Shown here piece after piece: positions 1 through 9,382 of a DNA stretch of 64,000 nucleotides (within the stretch, counting starts at the first letter, position 1; each line of letters opens with the position of its first letter). This stretch comes from Mycobacteroides salmoniphilum (lineage in GTDB: Bacteria > Actinomycetota > Actinomycetes > Mycobacteriales > Mycobacteriaceae), in NCBI RefSeq assembly GCF_004924335.1, contig NZ_CP024633.1, positions 806,001 to 870,000 of the forward strand. The letters run 5' to 3'. The notes under the pieces were generated by a model, which saw only the letters and a program-made list of their open reading frames with translations, ran no database searches and was not told where the DNA came from. Both the position numbers and the translations under genes were made by a program.

Positions 1-1781
1 TCCGGCGGTATCCGGTACCACTGCGCGATTCGGGATACCTCGGCAGACCCGGTGGCGCGCAGAAAGCGGTTGGCCTGCACCAGGGCCCACAGTGGAGCGA
101 TGGGCATCGACACATCCGCGTGCTCGCGCAGCTTGCGCAGACCGATATGCGGGAATCCGCGCATCGCATTGCTGATCGCGATCTCCAACAGTTTGTCCGG
201 TGAGATCGAATTGGGCATGCCGAAGCCTTCGCCCATATCCGCGGCAAGGGCCGAGTCGGTGCCGCGCAGCGGGACCTCCTTGAGGAACAGTGCGACGACG
301 AATCCGATGACGGCAACCGGTGTGGCACAAAGGAACACAAGGTCCAATGAGTCGGCGTAGGCGTTGATGACGGGTATCGCGGCGTCATGCGGCAGTGCGT
401 GCAGTGCCTGTGGTGACTGAGTGGCCTCGGGTGGCACCTTCACCGAGCTGATTTCCCGCGTAAGGAAATTGGAGAACAGCGACCCGAATATCGCTGCGCC
501 GAAGGAACTGCCGATGGTGCGGAAGAACGTCACGCCGGACGTCGCGACGCCCAGATCGTCGAATCGGGCCGTGTTCTGGACGATCAGGGTGAGTACCTGC
601 ATCGAGGCGCCGATGCCTACGCCCAGGATGAGCAGGTATAGCGACTGCAGGATGAACGGTGTCGAATTGTCCATCCTGGACAGCAACACCAGCGCGATGG
701 CCATGGTGGCGGTGCCGGCGACGGGATAGCGTTTGTACTTGCCGGTGCGCCCCACCAGGATGCCGGTTCCGGTGGAGGTGATGAGCATGCCCGCCACCAT
801 GGGCAAGGTGCGCAGGCCGGAGACGGTGGCCGAGACACCGTTGACGAACTGCATGAACGTCGGCAGGTAGGTCATCACCCCGAGCATGGCGAAGCCGACG
901 ACGAAGCTCAGCACGCAGCAGATCGTGAAGACCGGGTCGCGGAACAGCCGTGGAGGCAGAATCGGTTCGGACACGCGGGATTCCACCCAGACGAACAGGG
1001 CTATGGCTGCGGCCGAGCCGACAAACAACCCGATAATCGTCGGAGACGACCAGGGGTAGGTGGTGCCGCCCCAGCTGGTCGCCAGCGTCAGTGCCGAGGC
1101 GCCCAGCCCGATGAGCACAATGCCCCGGTAGTCGATGACGGGGCGTGTGGCCTTGGCCAGTGCCGGGATGGCTCCGGCCGCGACCACGATCACCACGACC
1201 GAGATGGGCAGATTGATGTAGAACGCCCAGCGCCAGCCCAGATGATCGGTGAACAGACCGCCCAACAGCGGGCCGATCACGGTCGTCACCCCGAAGACCG
1301 CGCCCAGCATGCCCTGATAGCGGCCGCGCTCACGCATGGGGATGATCTCGCCGATGAGGGCAGTCGCCGTCACCATGAGGCCACCGGAGCCGAGACCCTG
1401 GATCGCGCGTGCACCGACCAACATGGCCATGGATCCGGCCATACCGCAGAGCAGCGATCCGGCCGCGAAGATGACGATGCAGCTCATGAAGACTGCACGC
1501 CGTCCGAAGAGGTCACCGAACTTACCCATGACGGCCGTGGCCACGGTGGAGGCCAGTAGGTAGCTGGTGACCACCCACGACTGGTGCCCGGCATCTCCGA
1601 GATCGGCGACGACGGTGGGCAGGGCGGTGGCGACAATGGTGCCGTCCAGCGCGGCCAGCAGCATCCCCAGCAGGACCGCGACGAAAATGAGGTTGCGGCG
1701 CTGCACGCTGATCATGGAGCTCGCGGCTTCCTGATCGACGGTTTCGGACTCAGGAGACTGCTGCAGGGATTCGGCTGACAT
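1..1781 (-). CDS. MFS drug-efflux transporter, DHA2 (14-TM) family, partial
   Basis: Multidrug:proton antiporter of the inner membrane. The ATG is at 1781 and 593 residues are visible before the gene leaves the left edge without a stop, so the C-terminus is missing. The N-terminal helix carries the DHA2 signature LDGTIVATALP at about residues 45-55, followed by GKFGDLFGRR (motif A) and long hydrophobic helices. After the last helix a cytosolic extension of more than 90 residues begins (about residue 495 on); a long tail of this kind is, from memory, typical of Mtb Rv1877 (about 690 aa), to which the whole protein looks close. It is divergent from the broken PaaI gene with 78 bp between them. 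No regulator is adjacent in the window. Family sure; substrate unknown. Confidence 0.9.
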   Translation of the reverse strand, partial: MSAESLQQSPESETVDQEAASSMISVQRRNLIFVAVLLGMLLAALDGTIVATALPTVVADLGDAGHQSWVVTSYLLASTVATAVMGKFGDLFGRRAVFMSCIVIFAAGSLLCGMAGSMAMLVGARAIQGLGSGGLMVTATALIGEIIPMRERGRYQGMLGAVFGVTTVIGPLLGGLFTDHLGWRWAFYINLPISVVVIVVAAGAIPALAKATRPVIDYRGIVLIGLGASALTLATSWGGTTYPWSSPTIIGLFVGSAAAIALFVWVESRVSEPILPPRLFRDPVFTICCVLSFVVGFAMLGVMTYLPTFMQFVNGVSATVSGLRTLPMVAGMLITSTGTGILVGRTGKYKRYPVAGTATMAIALVLLSRMDNSTPFILQSLYLLILGVGIGASMQVLTLIVQNTARFDDLGVATSGVTFFRTIGSSFGAAIFGSLFSNFLTREISSVKVPPEATQSPQALHALPHDAAIPVINAYADSLDLVFLCATPVAVIGFVVALFLKEVPLRGTDSALAADMGEGFGMPNSISPDKLLEIAISNAMRGFPHIGLRKLREHADVSMPIAPLWALVQANRFLRATGSAEVSRIAQWYRIPP

Positions 1782-1859
1782 AACTTACCCATGCTAAAGG
1801 TATGTGGGCTCGAGCATCGTGAACTTACGTTGCCCGCTGAGACGTAGACAGGAAGCCAG

Positions 1860-2257
1860 ATGACAAGCGAACGCCTTCCCAGGGATCAGTTTCCCGGTTA
1901 CCTGGGCATCGAGTCCGTGTCGTTTCAGGACGGTCGGGTTACCGCCGAGCTTCCGCTCCGCGGGGAGCTGTTCGCACCGAACGGGTTCGTTCACGCCGCG
2001 GCCGTGGTGGGACTCGCTGACACCTTGTGCGGATATGGATGCCTGGCGTCCTACCGGAGGGGGCGACGGGATTTACCACCATCGAGCTGAAGACAAACTT
2101 CCTTGGCAGCGCTCGGGACGGAAAGCTCACCGGAACCGCTGTCCCGGTTCATCGCGGCCGATCCACCCAGCTGTGGGACGCAACGGTGACGTCCGATGAC
2201 GGGCGCACTTTGGCCGTCTTCAGGTGCACCCAGCTGGTGCTGTGGCCGCGGGGCTGA
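1860..2257 (+). pseudogene. PaaI-family (hotdog) thioesterase, single-base frameshift
   Basis: Hotdog-fold acyl-CoA thioesterase of the PaaI/DUF4442 type, read in two frames. The first frame starts at ATG 1860 after AGGAAG and runs MTSERLPRDQ to HAAAVVGLADTLCGYGCLAS, then leaves the family at about 2049-2052 and stops at 2090. The second frame resumes the family exactly (LPEGATGFTTIELKTNFLGS) and stops at 2257. One added C in the tcc-tac stretch near 2050 would restore a continuous 132-residue protein of normal length. The family motif HAAAVVGLADT is intact. Either a true pseudogene or a homopolymer sequencing error; the strong conservation on both sides suggests the break is recent. It lies 52 bp before the aldehyde dehydrogenase ORF region. 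Confidence 0.8.
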
Positions 2258-2286
2258 CAGCCACCGGCCAGACTCCTGACCTGGGT

Positions 2287-2300
2287 GTAACGTACGTCAC
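2287..2300. promoter_or_regulatory. near-palindrome upstream of aldehyde dehydrogenase
   Basis: GTAACGTACGTCAC is a 14-bp near-perfect palindrome with one mismatched pair, ending 34 bp before the aldehyde dehydrogenase ATG. Its position fits an operator for that operon. The binding protein is unknown and function is inferred from symmetry and position only. Confidence 0.3.
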
Positions 2301-2333
2301 AGGGCTCGGATGTTAGACCGACAGGAGCAGGCA

Positions 2334-3851
2334 ATGAAGCACGCAGCACCCGGAACCGAGGGCAGCGCAGTAACTTTCGCGCCCCGGTATGACAACTTCA
2401 TCGGCGGGGAGTGGGTGGCCCCATCCGATGGGCGCTACTTCGACAATTCCTCGCCGATCGACGGCAAGGTGTTCACCCAGGTTGCCCGCAGCACCGCGCC
2501 CGATATCGAGAAGGCCCTGGATGCCGCCCATGCCGCGGCTGAAGCCTGGGGCAAGACCTCACCGGCCGATCGGTCGAACACCCTGCTGCGGGTCGCCGAC
2601 CGGATGGAACAGAACATCGAGAAGCTGGCGGTCGCCGAGACCTGGGACAACGGCAAGCCAATACGTGAAAGCCTCAACGCCGATATCCCGCTGGCCATCG
2701 ATCACTTCCGGTACTTCGCCGGGGTGCTGCGCGCCCAGGAGGGATCGATCTCCGAGATCGACCATGACACCGTCGCCTATCACTTCCACGAGCCACTCGG
2801 TGTGGTCGGCCAGATCATCCCGTGGAATTTCCCGCTGCTGATGGCGATCTGGAAGCTGGCACCGGCGCTAGCGGCGGGCAACTGCGTCGTGCTCAAGCCC
2901 GCCGAGCAGACGCCCGTCTCGATCCTGGTGTTGATGGAGTTGATCGCAGACCTGCTCCCGCCGGGGATCGTCAACGTGGTCAATGGATTTGGTGTCGAGG
3001 CCGGTAAGCCGCTGGCGTCGAGTCCGCGCATCGCCAAGATCGCGTTCACCGGCGAGACCACCACCGGGCGCCTCATCATGCAGTACGCGACCGAGAACAT
3101 CATTCCCGTCACTCTGGAGCTGGGTGGAAAGAGCCCCAACATCTTCATGCCCGACGTGATGGCCGCTGACGATGCCTTCCTGGACAAGGCACTCGAAGGC
3201 TTCACCATGTTCGCGCTCAATCAGGGCGAGGTGTGCACATGTCCCTCGAGGGCGCTGGTGCATTCCTCCATCTACGACGAATTCATCGCGCGTGCGATCA
3301 CCCGTGTGGAGGCCATCGTGGGCGGCGATCCGCTCGACGAAGACACCATGATCGGTGCTCAGGCTAGTAATGACCAGTACGAAAAGATCTTGTCTTACAT
3401 CGATATCGGACGACAAGAGGGCGCTCAGGTGCTCACCGGTGGCGACGCCCGGAAGGTCTCGGAGTACCCGGACGGTGCCTACATTCAGCCGACCGTGTTC
3501 GCCGGTACCAACAGCATGCGCATCTTCCAGGAGGAGATTTTCGGCCCGGTGCTGTCTGTGGCGAAGTTTGACTCGCTGGACGAGGCGCTGAAGATTGCCA
3601 ACGACACGCTGTACGGCCTGGGTGCCGGGGTGTGGTCGCGCGATATGACCAACGCCTACCGGCTGGGGCGCGGTATCAAGGCGGGGCGGGTGTGGACAAA
3701 CTGCTACCACCAGTACCCGGCGCACGCCGCGTTCGGCGGCTACAAGAAATCCGGTATCGGGCGTGAGAACCACAAGATGATGCTCGATCACTACCAGCAG
3801 ACCAAGAACCTTTTGGTGAGCTACTCGCCCGACGCCGCAGGGTTCTTCTGA
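2334..3851 (+). CDS. NAD-dependent aldehyde dehydrogenase, AldB/ExaC type
   Basis: Oxidises aldehydes (family members act on acetaldehyde and short-chain aldehydes) to acids with NAD(P). I chose ATG 2334 because AGGAG lies 6 nt upstream; an in-frame ATG at 2310 lacks a ribosome site. The product is 505 aa, normal for the family. Visible landmarks: [10 protein letters not shown] (coenzyme and oxyanion Asn), [11 protein letters not shown] with the general-base Glu, [13 protein letters not shown] with the nucleophile in C301-T-C303, and a C-terminal EEIFGPVL and [16 protein letters not shown]. These blocks match what I recall of E. coli AldB. It is followed after 28 bp by a DUF779 gene, a pairing repeatedly seen in actinobacteria (Rv0458-Rv0459 in Mtb), so the two form an operon. 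Confidence 0.95.
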   Translation: MKHAAPGTEGSAVTFAPRYDNFIGGEWVAPSDGRYFDNSSPIDGKVFTQVARSTAPDIEKALDAAHAAAEAWGKTSPADRSNTLLRVADRMEQNIEKLAVAETWDNGKPIRESLNADIPLAIDHFRYFAGVLRAQEGSISEIDHDTVAYHFHEPLGVVGQIIPWNFPLLMAIWKLAPALAAGNCVVLKPAEQTPVSILVLMELIADLLPPGIVNVVNGFGVEAGKPLASSPRIAKIAFTGETTTGRLIMQYATENIIPVTLELGGKSPNIFMPDVMAADDAFLDKALEGFTMFALNQGEVCTCPSRALVHSSIYDEFIARAITRVEAIVGGDPLDEDTMIGAQASNDQYEKILSYIDIGRQEGAQVLTGGDARKVSEYPDGAYIQPTVFAGTNSMRIFQEEIFGPVLSVAKFDSLDEALKIANDTLYGLGAGVWSRDMTNAYRLGRGIKAGRVWTNCYHQYPAHAAFGGYKKSGIGRENHKMMLDHYQQTKNLLVSYSPDAAGFF

Positions 3852-3879
3852 TGGGCGGTTACGCGAAGGAAGTCCAGCC

Positions 3880-4266
3880 CTGATCAACCGCGTCGAGCTC
3901 ACTCCGGCGGCGGCCGAGCTGTTGGCTTCGCTGGTGAACACGCACGGACCTGTGATGTTTCACCAGTCCGGTGGCTGCTGTGACGGCAGTGCGCCGATGT
4001 GTTACTTGCGCGGGGAATTTCGTGTGGGTGCGTCGGATGTGCTGCTCGGCGAGGTTAGCGGAGATACCCCGTTCTGGATGAGCGCCGACCAGTTCGAGTA
4101 CTGGTCGCATACACATCTGACGGTGGATGTGGTACCCGGGCGCGGGTCAGGATTTTCGCTGGAGGCGCCCGAAGGGGTACGGTTTCTCATCCGCTCACGG
4201 CTGTTTACCGATGACGAAATGCTCGCGTTGGCGAATCAGCCGGTCAGGACCGGCGCCGACGGTTGA
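3880..4266 (+). CDS. DUF779 family protein, partner of aldehyde dehydrogenase
   Basis: Small cytosolic protein of unknown biochemistry that travels with AldB/ExaC-type aldehyde dehydrogenases. It reads INRVELTPAAAELL, then the family core HGPVMFHQSGGCCDGSAPMC with paired cysteines that look able to bind metal, then WSHTHLTVDVVPGRGSGFSLE. The reading frame contains no ATG, GTG or TTG between its upstream stop and a TTG at 3922 that would remove the conserved N-terminus. The best start is CTG 3880, preceded by GAAGGAAG with 7-nt spacing, giving 128 aa. Use of CTG is inferred; a miscalled base (TTG) is the alternative. A role in maturation or protection of the dehydrogenase is only a guess from linkage. 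Confidence 0.85.
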   Translation: MINRVELTPAAAELLASLVNTHGPVMFHQSGGCCDGSAPMCYLRGEFRVGASDVLLGEVSGDTPFWMSADQFEYWSHTHLTVDVVPGRGSGFSLEAPEGVRFLIRSRLFTDDEMLALANQPVRTGADG

Positions 4267-4368
4267 GGCGCCGCCGAGTCCTTCGTGTTGTCGGTTGCCC
4301 GCAGAGGTAGTAGTTTGCCCTTGTCGGAGACAGTTCTGGTCGGGTCGGTCGTAGGGGAGTGTCATCCA

Positions 4369-6141
4369 GTGTATGTAGCTATTCGAACTGCTGCGGTTGC
4401 TGCGGTGTGCAGTCTGTGTGTCGGGACAGGCGTGGACGCGCGCACCGTGCGGCCGGTCCCTTCCCTAACGGCTACGGCCACAACACGTTCCGTGACGAAT
4501 CGGGCAGTTTCTCTTACATCGTTCTCTGATCTGCTGGCGGTGGCTGCTCCGCAGAATGATGCTGGGGCGCAATCAAATCCGGCGGCCACCGGGGTACCGA
4601 GTGGCAGCGATCTTATTGGGACAGTCGCCAAACTCCTCACGGCATCACAAGCCGCGTCGACCGGTTCGGCTCCGGGGATCACCGCGGCCGCCGTCGACCC
4701 GCCGGTAGAGCAGCCGGTAGATCCGCCCGTCGAGCAGCCCACAGATCCGCCCGCGGCCGACGAGCCGGCGCCGCCGACCAACTTCCCAGGGACGCATTGG
4801 CCTGCGTTTGGCACCCCGTCCTACTTTGCGCAGTTGGCCTTTGCGGTGTTCCACGTTGTGGCCTTGCCAATCACGGTGCCTGTGCAGTTCTTCCTGGGCA
4901 GCGCCGAGGGTGTGCCGACGGTGATAGCCGCGGCGCTCAACGACTTGTCGGGCCTGCTGGGCCAGATACCAGGGTTCTCACCACAGCAACCGGCGGCGGC
5001 GCAAGCACAGCAGAAGGTCGCAGAGGCCTCCTCGCTGTTGCCGAAGGCGGCGGCCGAAGCGCCCGCCGCTGAGGAGCCGGCTCCGGAACCGGAGCCCTTG
5101 CCGACCAACTTCCCGGGCCCGCGCCCGGCGTTCGGCACGCCGTCTTACTTTGCGCAGCTGGCGTTCGCGGTACTGCATGTGCTGGCGCTGCCGATCACGG
5201 TGCCGGTACAGGCGATCATCGGTACGACCGAGGGTGTGCCGTCGGTCATTGCCGCGGCGCTCAATGACTTGTCGAGCCTGCTGGGACAGGTGCCGAAGAT
5301 ATCGCTACCTGGGACCGACCCCGGGACCACACCGGAGACATCCTCGAAGCAGGTCGATCAGGCTGTCACCAAGCCGGAAACCGCGTCCGAGAAGTCAGAG
5401 ACCACCAAGCGCGACGTCGATGCGAAAACTCCCAATACCGAGCACACGGAGCACGTGGCCAAGCCTGGCGATACGCCCGCAGAGGCGCCCAAAACCGAGC
5501 ATGAGGCCAAGCCCGCTGATACTCCGGTGGACGCGACGAAGGCAGATCCGACGAAGGCTGTTGAGCCCAAGGTTGATCCGACGAAGGTCGTCGACCCCAC
5601 GAAGGCTGTCGAGCCGACGAAGGTCGTTGAGCCCAAGGTTGACCCGACAAAGGCTGTCGACCCGACGAAGGTCGTTGAGCCCAAGGCCGATCCGGCGGCG
5701 GCAGCATCAACGAAGCCCGAGCCTGCCAAGCCCGTTGCGGTCAAGCCGGAGACCAAGCCCGAACCGGTCAAGGCGGAGACCAAGCCGGAACCGGCCAAGC
5801 CTGAAACCGCCAGCCCGGTGAAGGTCGTCCGCGACAGCCTGAAGTCGACACCCGGTGAAACGGGCACCACTGGCGGCACCAAGACGACCGAGGGGTCCAA
5901 GGGCGCCGAGACAGACAGCAAGGCGCCCGCTGCGTCTACGGTGACCAAGGTTCGCGAAGGATCGACATCCTCCGCGGGCGCCGCGACCGATAAGCCTGCT
6001 GAGAAGCCATCGACAGAAAAGTCGTCGACGGAGAAGTCGTCGACCGGTAAGGGCGCATCGTCATCGGAAGGGAATTCGCATTCCTCCGAAGGAAAGACGC
6101 ACACCTCCGAGGGAAAGTCACACTCCGGGTCTACTGACTGA
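4369..6141 (+). CDS. secreted repeat protein P1 with Lys/Pro- and Ser-rich tail
   Basis: Unrecognised exported protein of 590 aa. GTG 4369 is preceded by AGGGGAG at 9 nt; the N-terminus (VYVAIRTAAVAAVCSLCVG) is a signal sequence resembling that of P2 at 9383. After a Pro/Glu linker come two copies of a roughly 65-residue hydrophobic module (NFPG..PAFGTPSYFAQLAFAV..ALPITVPVQ..EGVP.VIAAALNDLS.LLGQ.P). The second half is low complexity: TKAVEPKVDPTKVV-type repeats, then a Ser/Thr/Lys/Glu-rich tail ending SHSGSTD. Such tails resemble wall-spanning or adhesive regions (HBHA has a Lys/Ala/Pro tail), but function is unknown. The last 11 bp overlap the convergent yaaA gene. P1-P4 in this window share this architecture. 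Confidence 0.85.
   Translation: MYVAIRTAAVAAVCSLCVGTGVDARTVRPVPSLTATATTRSVTNRAVSLTSFSDLLAVAAPQNDAGAQSNPAATGVPSGSDLIGTVAKLLTASQAASTGSAPGITAAAVDPPVEQPVDPPVEQPTDPPAADEPAPPTNFPGTHWPAFGTPSYFAQLAFAVFHVVALPITVPVQFFLGSAEGVPTVIAAALNDLSGLLGQIPGFSPQQPAAAQAQQKVAEASSLLPKAAAEAPAAEEPAPEPEPLPTNFPGPRPAFGTPSYFAQLAFAVLHVLALPITVPVQAIIGTTEGVPSVIAAALNDLSSLLGQVPKISLPGTDPGTTPETSSKQVDQAVTKPETASEKSETTKRDVDAKTPNTEHTEHVAKPGDTPAEAPKTEHEAKPADTPVDATKADPTKAVEPKVDPTKVVDPTKAVEPTKVVEPKVDPTKAVDPTKVVEPKADPAAAASTKPEPAKPVAVKPETKPEPVKAETKPEPAKPETASPVKVVRDSLKSTPGETGTTGGTKTTEGSKGAETDSKAPAASTVTKVREGSTSSAGAATDKPAEKPSTEKSSTEKSSTGKGASSSEGNSHSSEGKTHTSEGKSHSGSTD
4774..5296 (+). repeat. two-copy internal module repeat in P1
   Basis: Copy one starts at 4774 and copy two at 5101, each about 195-200 bp and encoding the module that begins PTNFPG and ends near LLGQ.P. 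The copies differ at many bases but share protein spacing, so the duplication is older than the near-identical repeats of P2. Confidence 0.75.
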
Positions 6142-6877
6142 CGATGATCGTCAGCGCGTTGCCGTCGCGTTCGATATGAAGTCCCGCACGACGGGCGACG
6201 GTGGCCACGGCGGCGGCATCACTGGGTTCGGCTCTGCTTCCGGCGAGGATGCGCGCCAGCTTTCCCTTGTGTGCCTTGTTGAAATGGGTGATGACCGTGC
6301 GGCGCCCATCAGGATGCTCGGTGAGGCAATCAACAGTCACCGCGTGCGGTAGTCGCCCCAAACCGGCATATGAACCCGAACGTAGATCGACGATCAGTTC
6401 GTTCGCGGCCAGCTCGGCCAACACGGGTTCCAGAACGGGCTTCCAGCGTGCGGACAATGACGGCTTACCGGGCAGTTTGGACGAGGCAGACAGCCGGTAG
6501 GCGGGGACCGGATCATCGGCACGGAGCAGTCCGAACAGTGCCGAGCCGACAGCGAGTCGCTCGCGTGCACGAGTCGCGGAGGCGCCGCGCAGCGATGTGA
6601 CGTTCAGGGCGTCGTACAGCACGCCGGTGTACCGGTGCAGTGCAGGCATGGTGGGGGAGGAGCGCAGCTCGGCATTGCGTTGGATCTCGGCGTCTTGTGA
6701 TGCCGAGATGCCTAGCGCCTTCCGGCATGCCTGAGGGTTGGCGGCGAGGTCGACGAGCTCGTCGACGAGTACCTCGCGTAGTGGATTCAGTGACGGTGTC
6801 GCCAGTTCATCCAGGCGCAGAGGAGTGTGATCTCCGCCTTCACGTTTGGTTTCCGAGGGCGGCAGCAACACGATCAC
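6131..6877 (-). CDS. yaaA: UPF0246/YaaA peroxide-stress protein
   Basis: YaaA lowers intracellular free iron during peroxide stress in E. coli and binds DNA. The protein begins VIVLLPPSETK (family N-terminus MLILLSPAKT-like), has YTGVLYDALN, a stretch LFGLLRADDPVPAYRL and the C-terminal VIVDLRSGSYAGLG and THFNKAHKGKLAR, all typical of UPF0246. GTG 6877 gives 248 aa, the usual size; the frame stays open upstream to 7054 but that part shows no homology and there is no clear ribosome site, so the start is the uncertain point. The 3' end overlaps the end of P1 by 11 bp in convergent orientation. Confidence 0.85.
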   Translation of the reverse strand: MIVLLPPSETKREGGDHTPLRLDELATPSLNPLREVLVDELVDLAANPQACRKALGISASQDAEIQRNAELRSSPTMPALHRYTGVLYDALNVTSLRGASATRARERLAVGSALFGLLRADDPVPAYRLSASSKLPGKPSLSARWKPVLEPVLAELAANELIVDLRSGSYAGLGRLPHAVTVDCLTEHPDGRRTVITHFNKAHKGKLARILAGSRAEPSDAAAVATVARRAGLHIERDGNALTIIVSQ

Positions 6878-6996
6878 GCCACAGACCGTAGCGAACTGGC
6901 CGCCCTCTGCGGTGGACAGGGTCGGCACCTGCGATGAGTTTTCCCGGCCCCGGTGGTCGATACCTGTGAATGCCCCATCCAGTTCAAGGAGACCCC

Positions 6997-7779
6997 ATGC
7001 CCACTCGTGAAGAAACTCCACTCGGCGCCCCCGCGTGGATCGACCTTGCCTCATCGGACCTTGAGAAGTCGAAGGCGTTCTATGGCGCGCTGTTCGGCTG
7101 GACGCTCCAGGAGGCCGGCCCCGAGTACGGCGGCTACGTCAACGCTCATAAGGATGGCAAGGCCGTCGCGGGAATGATCGCCAAAAACCCGGAGTGGAAT
7201 GCCCCCGACGGGTGGACGACCTACTTCGCCACCGACGACATCAACGCCACGCTGCAGAAAGTGGCCGACAACGGTGGCGGAAATTGCATGCAGGCCATGG
7301 AAGTTCCGCAGCTCGGATACATGGGGATATTCGGCGATCCCTCCGGTGCCGTGGTGGGTCTGTGGCAGCCGCTGGCTCACAAGGGGTTCCAGCTGGTCGC
7401 CGAGGCGGGCGCGCCAGTGTGGCATGAACTGAACACCCGTGAATATGACAAGGCGGTCGATTTCTACACCAAGGTACTCGGGTGGAATACCAAGGTAGAG
7501 GGCGATTCCGATGAGTTCCGGTATGCGTGCGCCCAGCATGATGGGGAGCCGATTGCCGGCGTCAACGACGCGACAGTCGGCCAGTGGACGCTCCCCGAGG
7601 GTGCGCCGGCGCATTGGGCCGTGTATTTCGGCACCGACGACACCGACGCCAGTGCGGCCAAGGTGACCGAGCTCGGTGGTGTGGTGCTCACAGCCGCACA
7701 GGACACCCCTTACGGCCGGATGGCGCTGGTTCAGGACACCACCGGCGGTACCTTTTGGTTGTGCTCCGTCGATTCCTGA
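6997..7779 (+). CDS. VOC/glyoxalase-fold protein, Rv0577 (TB27.3/CFP30B) type
   Basis: Two tandem vicinal-oxygen-chelate domains (about residues 10-125 and 140-258) in a 260-aa protein: APAWIDLASSDLEKSKAFYGALFGW and APVWHELNTREYDKAVDFYTKVLGW are the repeated first strands and helices. ATG 6997 follows AGGAG at 5 nt. The metal-ligand positions are only partly conserved, as in many actinobacterial members. Mtb Rv0577, which it resembles in length and sequence from memory, is a culture-filtrate antigen with proposed detoxifying activity; the natural substrate here is unknown. It stands alone and is followed by a strong terminator at 7793. Confidence 0.9.
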   Translation: MPTREETPLGAPAWIDLASSDLEKSKAFYGALFGWTLQEAGPEYGGYVNAHKDGKAVAGMIAKNPEWNAPDGWTTYFATDDINATLQKVADNGGGNCMQAMEVPQLGYMGIFGDPSGAVVGLWQPLAHKGFQLVAEAGAPVWHELNTREYDKAVDFYTKVLGWNTKVEGDSDEFRYACAQHDGEPIAGVNDATVGQWTLPEGAPAHWAVYFGTDDTDASAAKVTELGGVVLTAAQDTPYGRMALVQDTTGGTFWLCSVDS

Positions 7780-7792
7780 TTGCGGCCGCGGT

Positions 7793-7835
7793 GAGCCCCG
7801 TTATCGTCCTCGCGACGATTACGGGGCTCTCCTTT
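7793..7835 (+). terminator. intrinsic terminator after the VOC gene
   Basis: GAGCCCCGT pairs with ACGGGGCTC, one T-T mismatch follows, then ATCGTC pairs with GACGAT round a 5-nt loop. The stem is followed by TCCTTTT. It begins 13 bp after the stop of the VOC gene. Confidence 0.85.
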
Positions 7836-7940
7836 TGGTGAACGCGCACACCCTTTCAGCTAGCGGGAACCCTTGTCGCGCAATGTGCCACCGATGAAAA
7901 GGTTTGTCACCGTGTCACAGCTACGTGCCGCACCGCGTCG

Positions 7941-9146
7941 TTAGATGTCCTCGAAGGTGGGGATGCCCCACTCCTCGTGTCCGCCTCCGTGCAGCAAGGT
8001 GGCGCGGGTCACCGACCGCGTGCCGAACTTATCGCGCAGTTCATCAAGGGTGCTGTCGAGCGCCAGCGCCTTCTCCGTCAAACCCATGAACGGAAGCTCC
8101 AATTGTGCTGCGCCGCATGGGTCGAAGTTGGACACTGAGAATCCGATCAAGGTGATACCTCGTTCAGCGACGAGTGCAGTGGCCTCGGCGACGAGCTGTC
8201 GTGCCACCGACAGCAGGTGCTCGGTAGATGTCGTGGGCCGCGACACGGTGCGTGAACGCGTCGCGCGTGTGTAATCGTCGAACCGCAGCCGCAGTACCAC
8301 CGTTCGGCAGCTTCGTCCGGTGCCACGCATCCGGCGGGCGATCCGTTCGACGAGTTGCGTCGCGATGGCGTCGATCTCATCGGTGCTGCGGCGCCGCCTC
8401 CCGAGCGCGCACTGCGCGCCGATCGAGCGCCGCCGTCGTCCACCCTGTACTCGCCGCGGGTCGACATTATGTGCCAGGCAATGCAATTGGTGGCCCATGG
8501 CCCGACCGACCATGGATGCCAGAGTGGACTCGCCAAGATCGGCGATATCCGCGACCGTATGGATGCCGTACACGCGCAGCTTCTCGGCGGTGATCGCGCC
8601 GACGCCCCACAGTGCCTGCACCGGCAAGGGGCGCAGGAAGGACAGCTCCTCGTGGGGCTCCACCACCAAAAGCCCATCTGGTTTGCCCTGGCGGCTGGCG
8701 ACCTTGGCCAGGAACTTGGTGCGGGCGATCCCGACGGTGATCGGCAGACCTGCCCGCCGGCCTACCTCCGCGCGCAGTGTCGCCGCAATATCGCGTGGTG
8801 TGCCCGAAATACGCAGTAAGCCAGAGACATCCAGAAACGCCTCGTCGATGGACAACGGCTCGACCAGGGGAGTGGTGTCTCGGAAGACCTCGAAGACCTT
8901 CTTGCTTGCCGCGCTGTACGCGTCGAAACGGGGTGGGACCACCACGGCTCTCGGGCACAGTTGCTGCGCTTGCCGACCTCCCATCGCGGTGCGGACCCCG
9001 CATCGCTTCGCTTCGTAGCTGGCGGCCAACACGACACCGCCTCCAACGATCACCGGGCGGCCGCGCAACGCTGGATCATCACGTTGCTCGACGGAGGCGT
9101 AAAACGAGTCCAGATCCGCGTGCAGGATGCTTGCGGTTCCGGTCAT
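7941..9146 (-). CDS. dinB: DNA polymerase IV, Y-family (DinB)
   Basis: Error-prone translesion polymerase. ILHADLDSFYASVEQ carries the first metal ligands (D11, D13), LSIDEAFLDV the second (D101, E102), and PITVGIARTKFLAKVAS, GVGAITAEKLRVYGIHTVADIA (helix-hairpin-helix thumb) and a little-finger domain follow. QLELPF near the C-terminus looks like a beta-clamp-binding motif. ATG 9146 gives 401 aa; an upstream in-frame GTG at 9179 is possible and neither has a good ribosome site. The intact acidic triad suggests a canonical enzyme rather than the divergent mycobacterial DinP form. No damage-box (LexA) palindrome was recognised upstream. Confidence 0.92.
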   Translation of the reverse strand: MTGTASILHADLDSFYASVEQRDDPALRGRPVIVGGGVVLAASYEAKRCGVRTAMGGRQAQQLCPRAVVVPPRFDAYSAASKKVFEVFRDTTPLVEPLSIDEAFLDVSGLLRISGTPRDIAATLRAEVGRRAGLPITVGIARTKFLAKVASRQGKPDGLLVVEPHEELSFLRPLPVQALWGVGAITAEKLRVYGIHTVADIADLGESTLASMVGRAMGHQLHCLAHNVDPRRVQGGRRRRSIGAQCALGRRRRSTDEIDAIATQLVERIARRMRGTGRSCRTVVLRLRFDDYTRATRSRTVSRPTTSTEHLLSVARQLVAEATALVAERGITLIGFSVSNFDPCGAAQLELPFMGLTEKALALDSTLDELRDKFGTRSVTRATLLHGGGHEEWGIPTFEDI

Positions 9147-9382
9147 GAACAGATGCTCGCACCGGGGTCCGACAGTCACAGCGGGTTGATGTGCCCAACC
9201 GCTGGTTGATTCGGAGAATCGCGGGGCAATCCTTGGTGGCGCCCGGGAGATATTTGACTTACGGCTAGGAAAACTATCGAGTTCGTGGTCGGCGGCATGG
9301 TGCAGTGTGCCCTACGTTTATGGCAAGTTCCTCAGGTTACTTCCAGCCTATTCACAAACTTTGCCCAGAAGGGGTGGTTTAC

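Noticed and set aside
2868..3941. 357-codon frame antisense to the aldehyde dehydrogenase
   Set aside because: High-GC antisense openness; the sense strand encodes a complete enzyme with all motifs.
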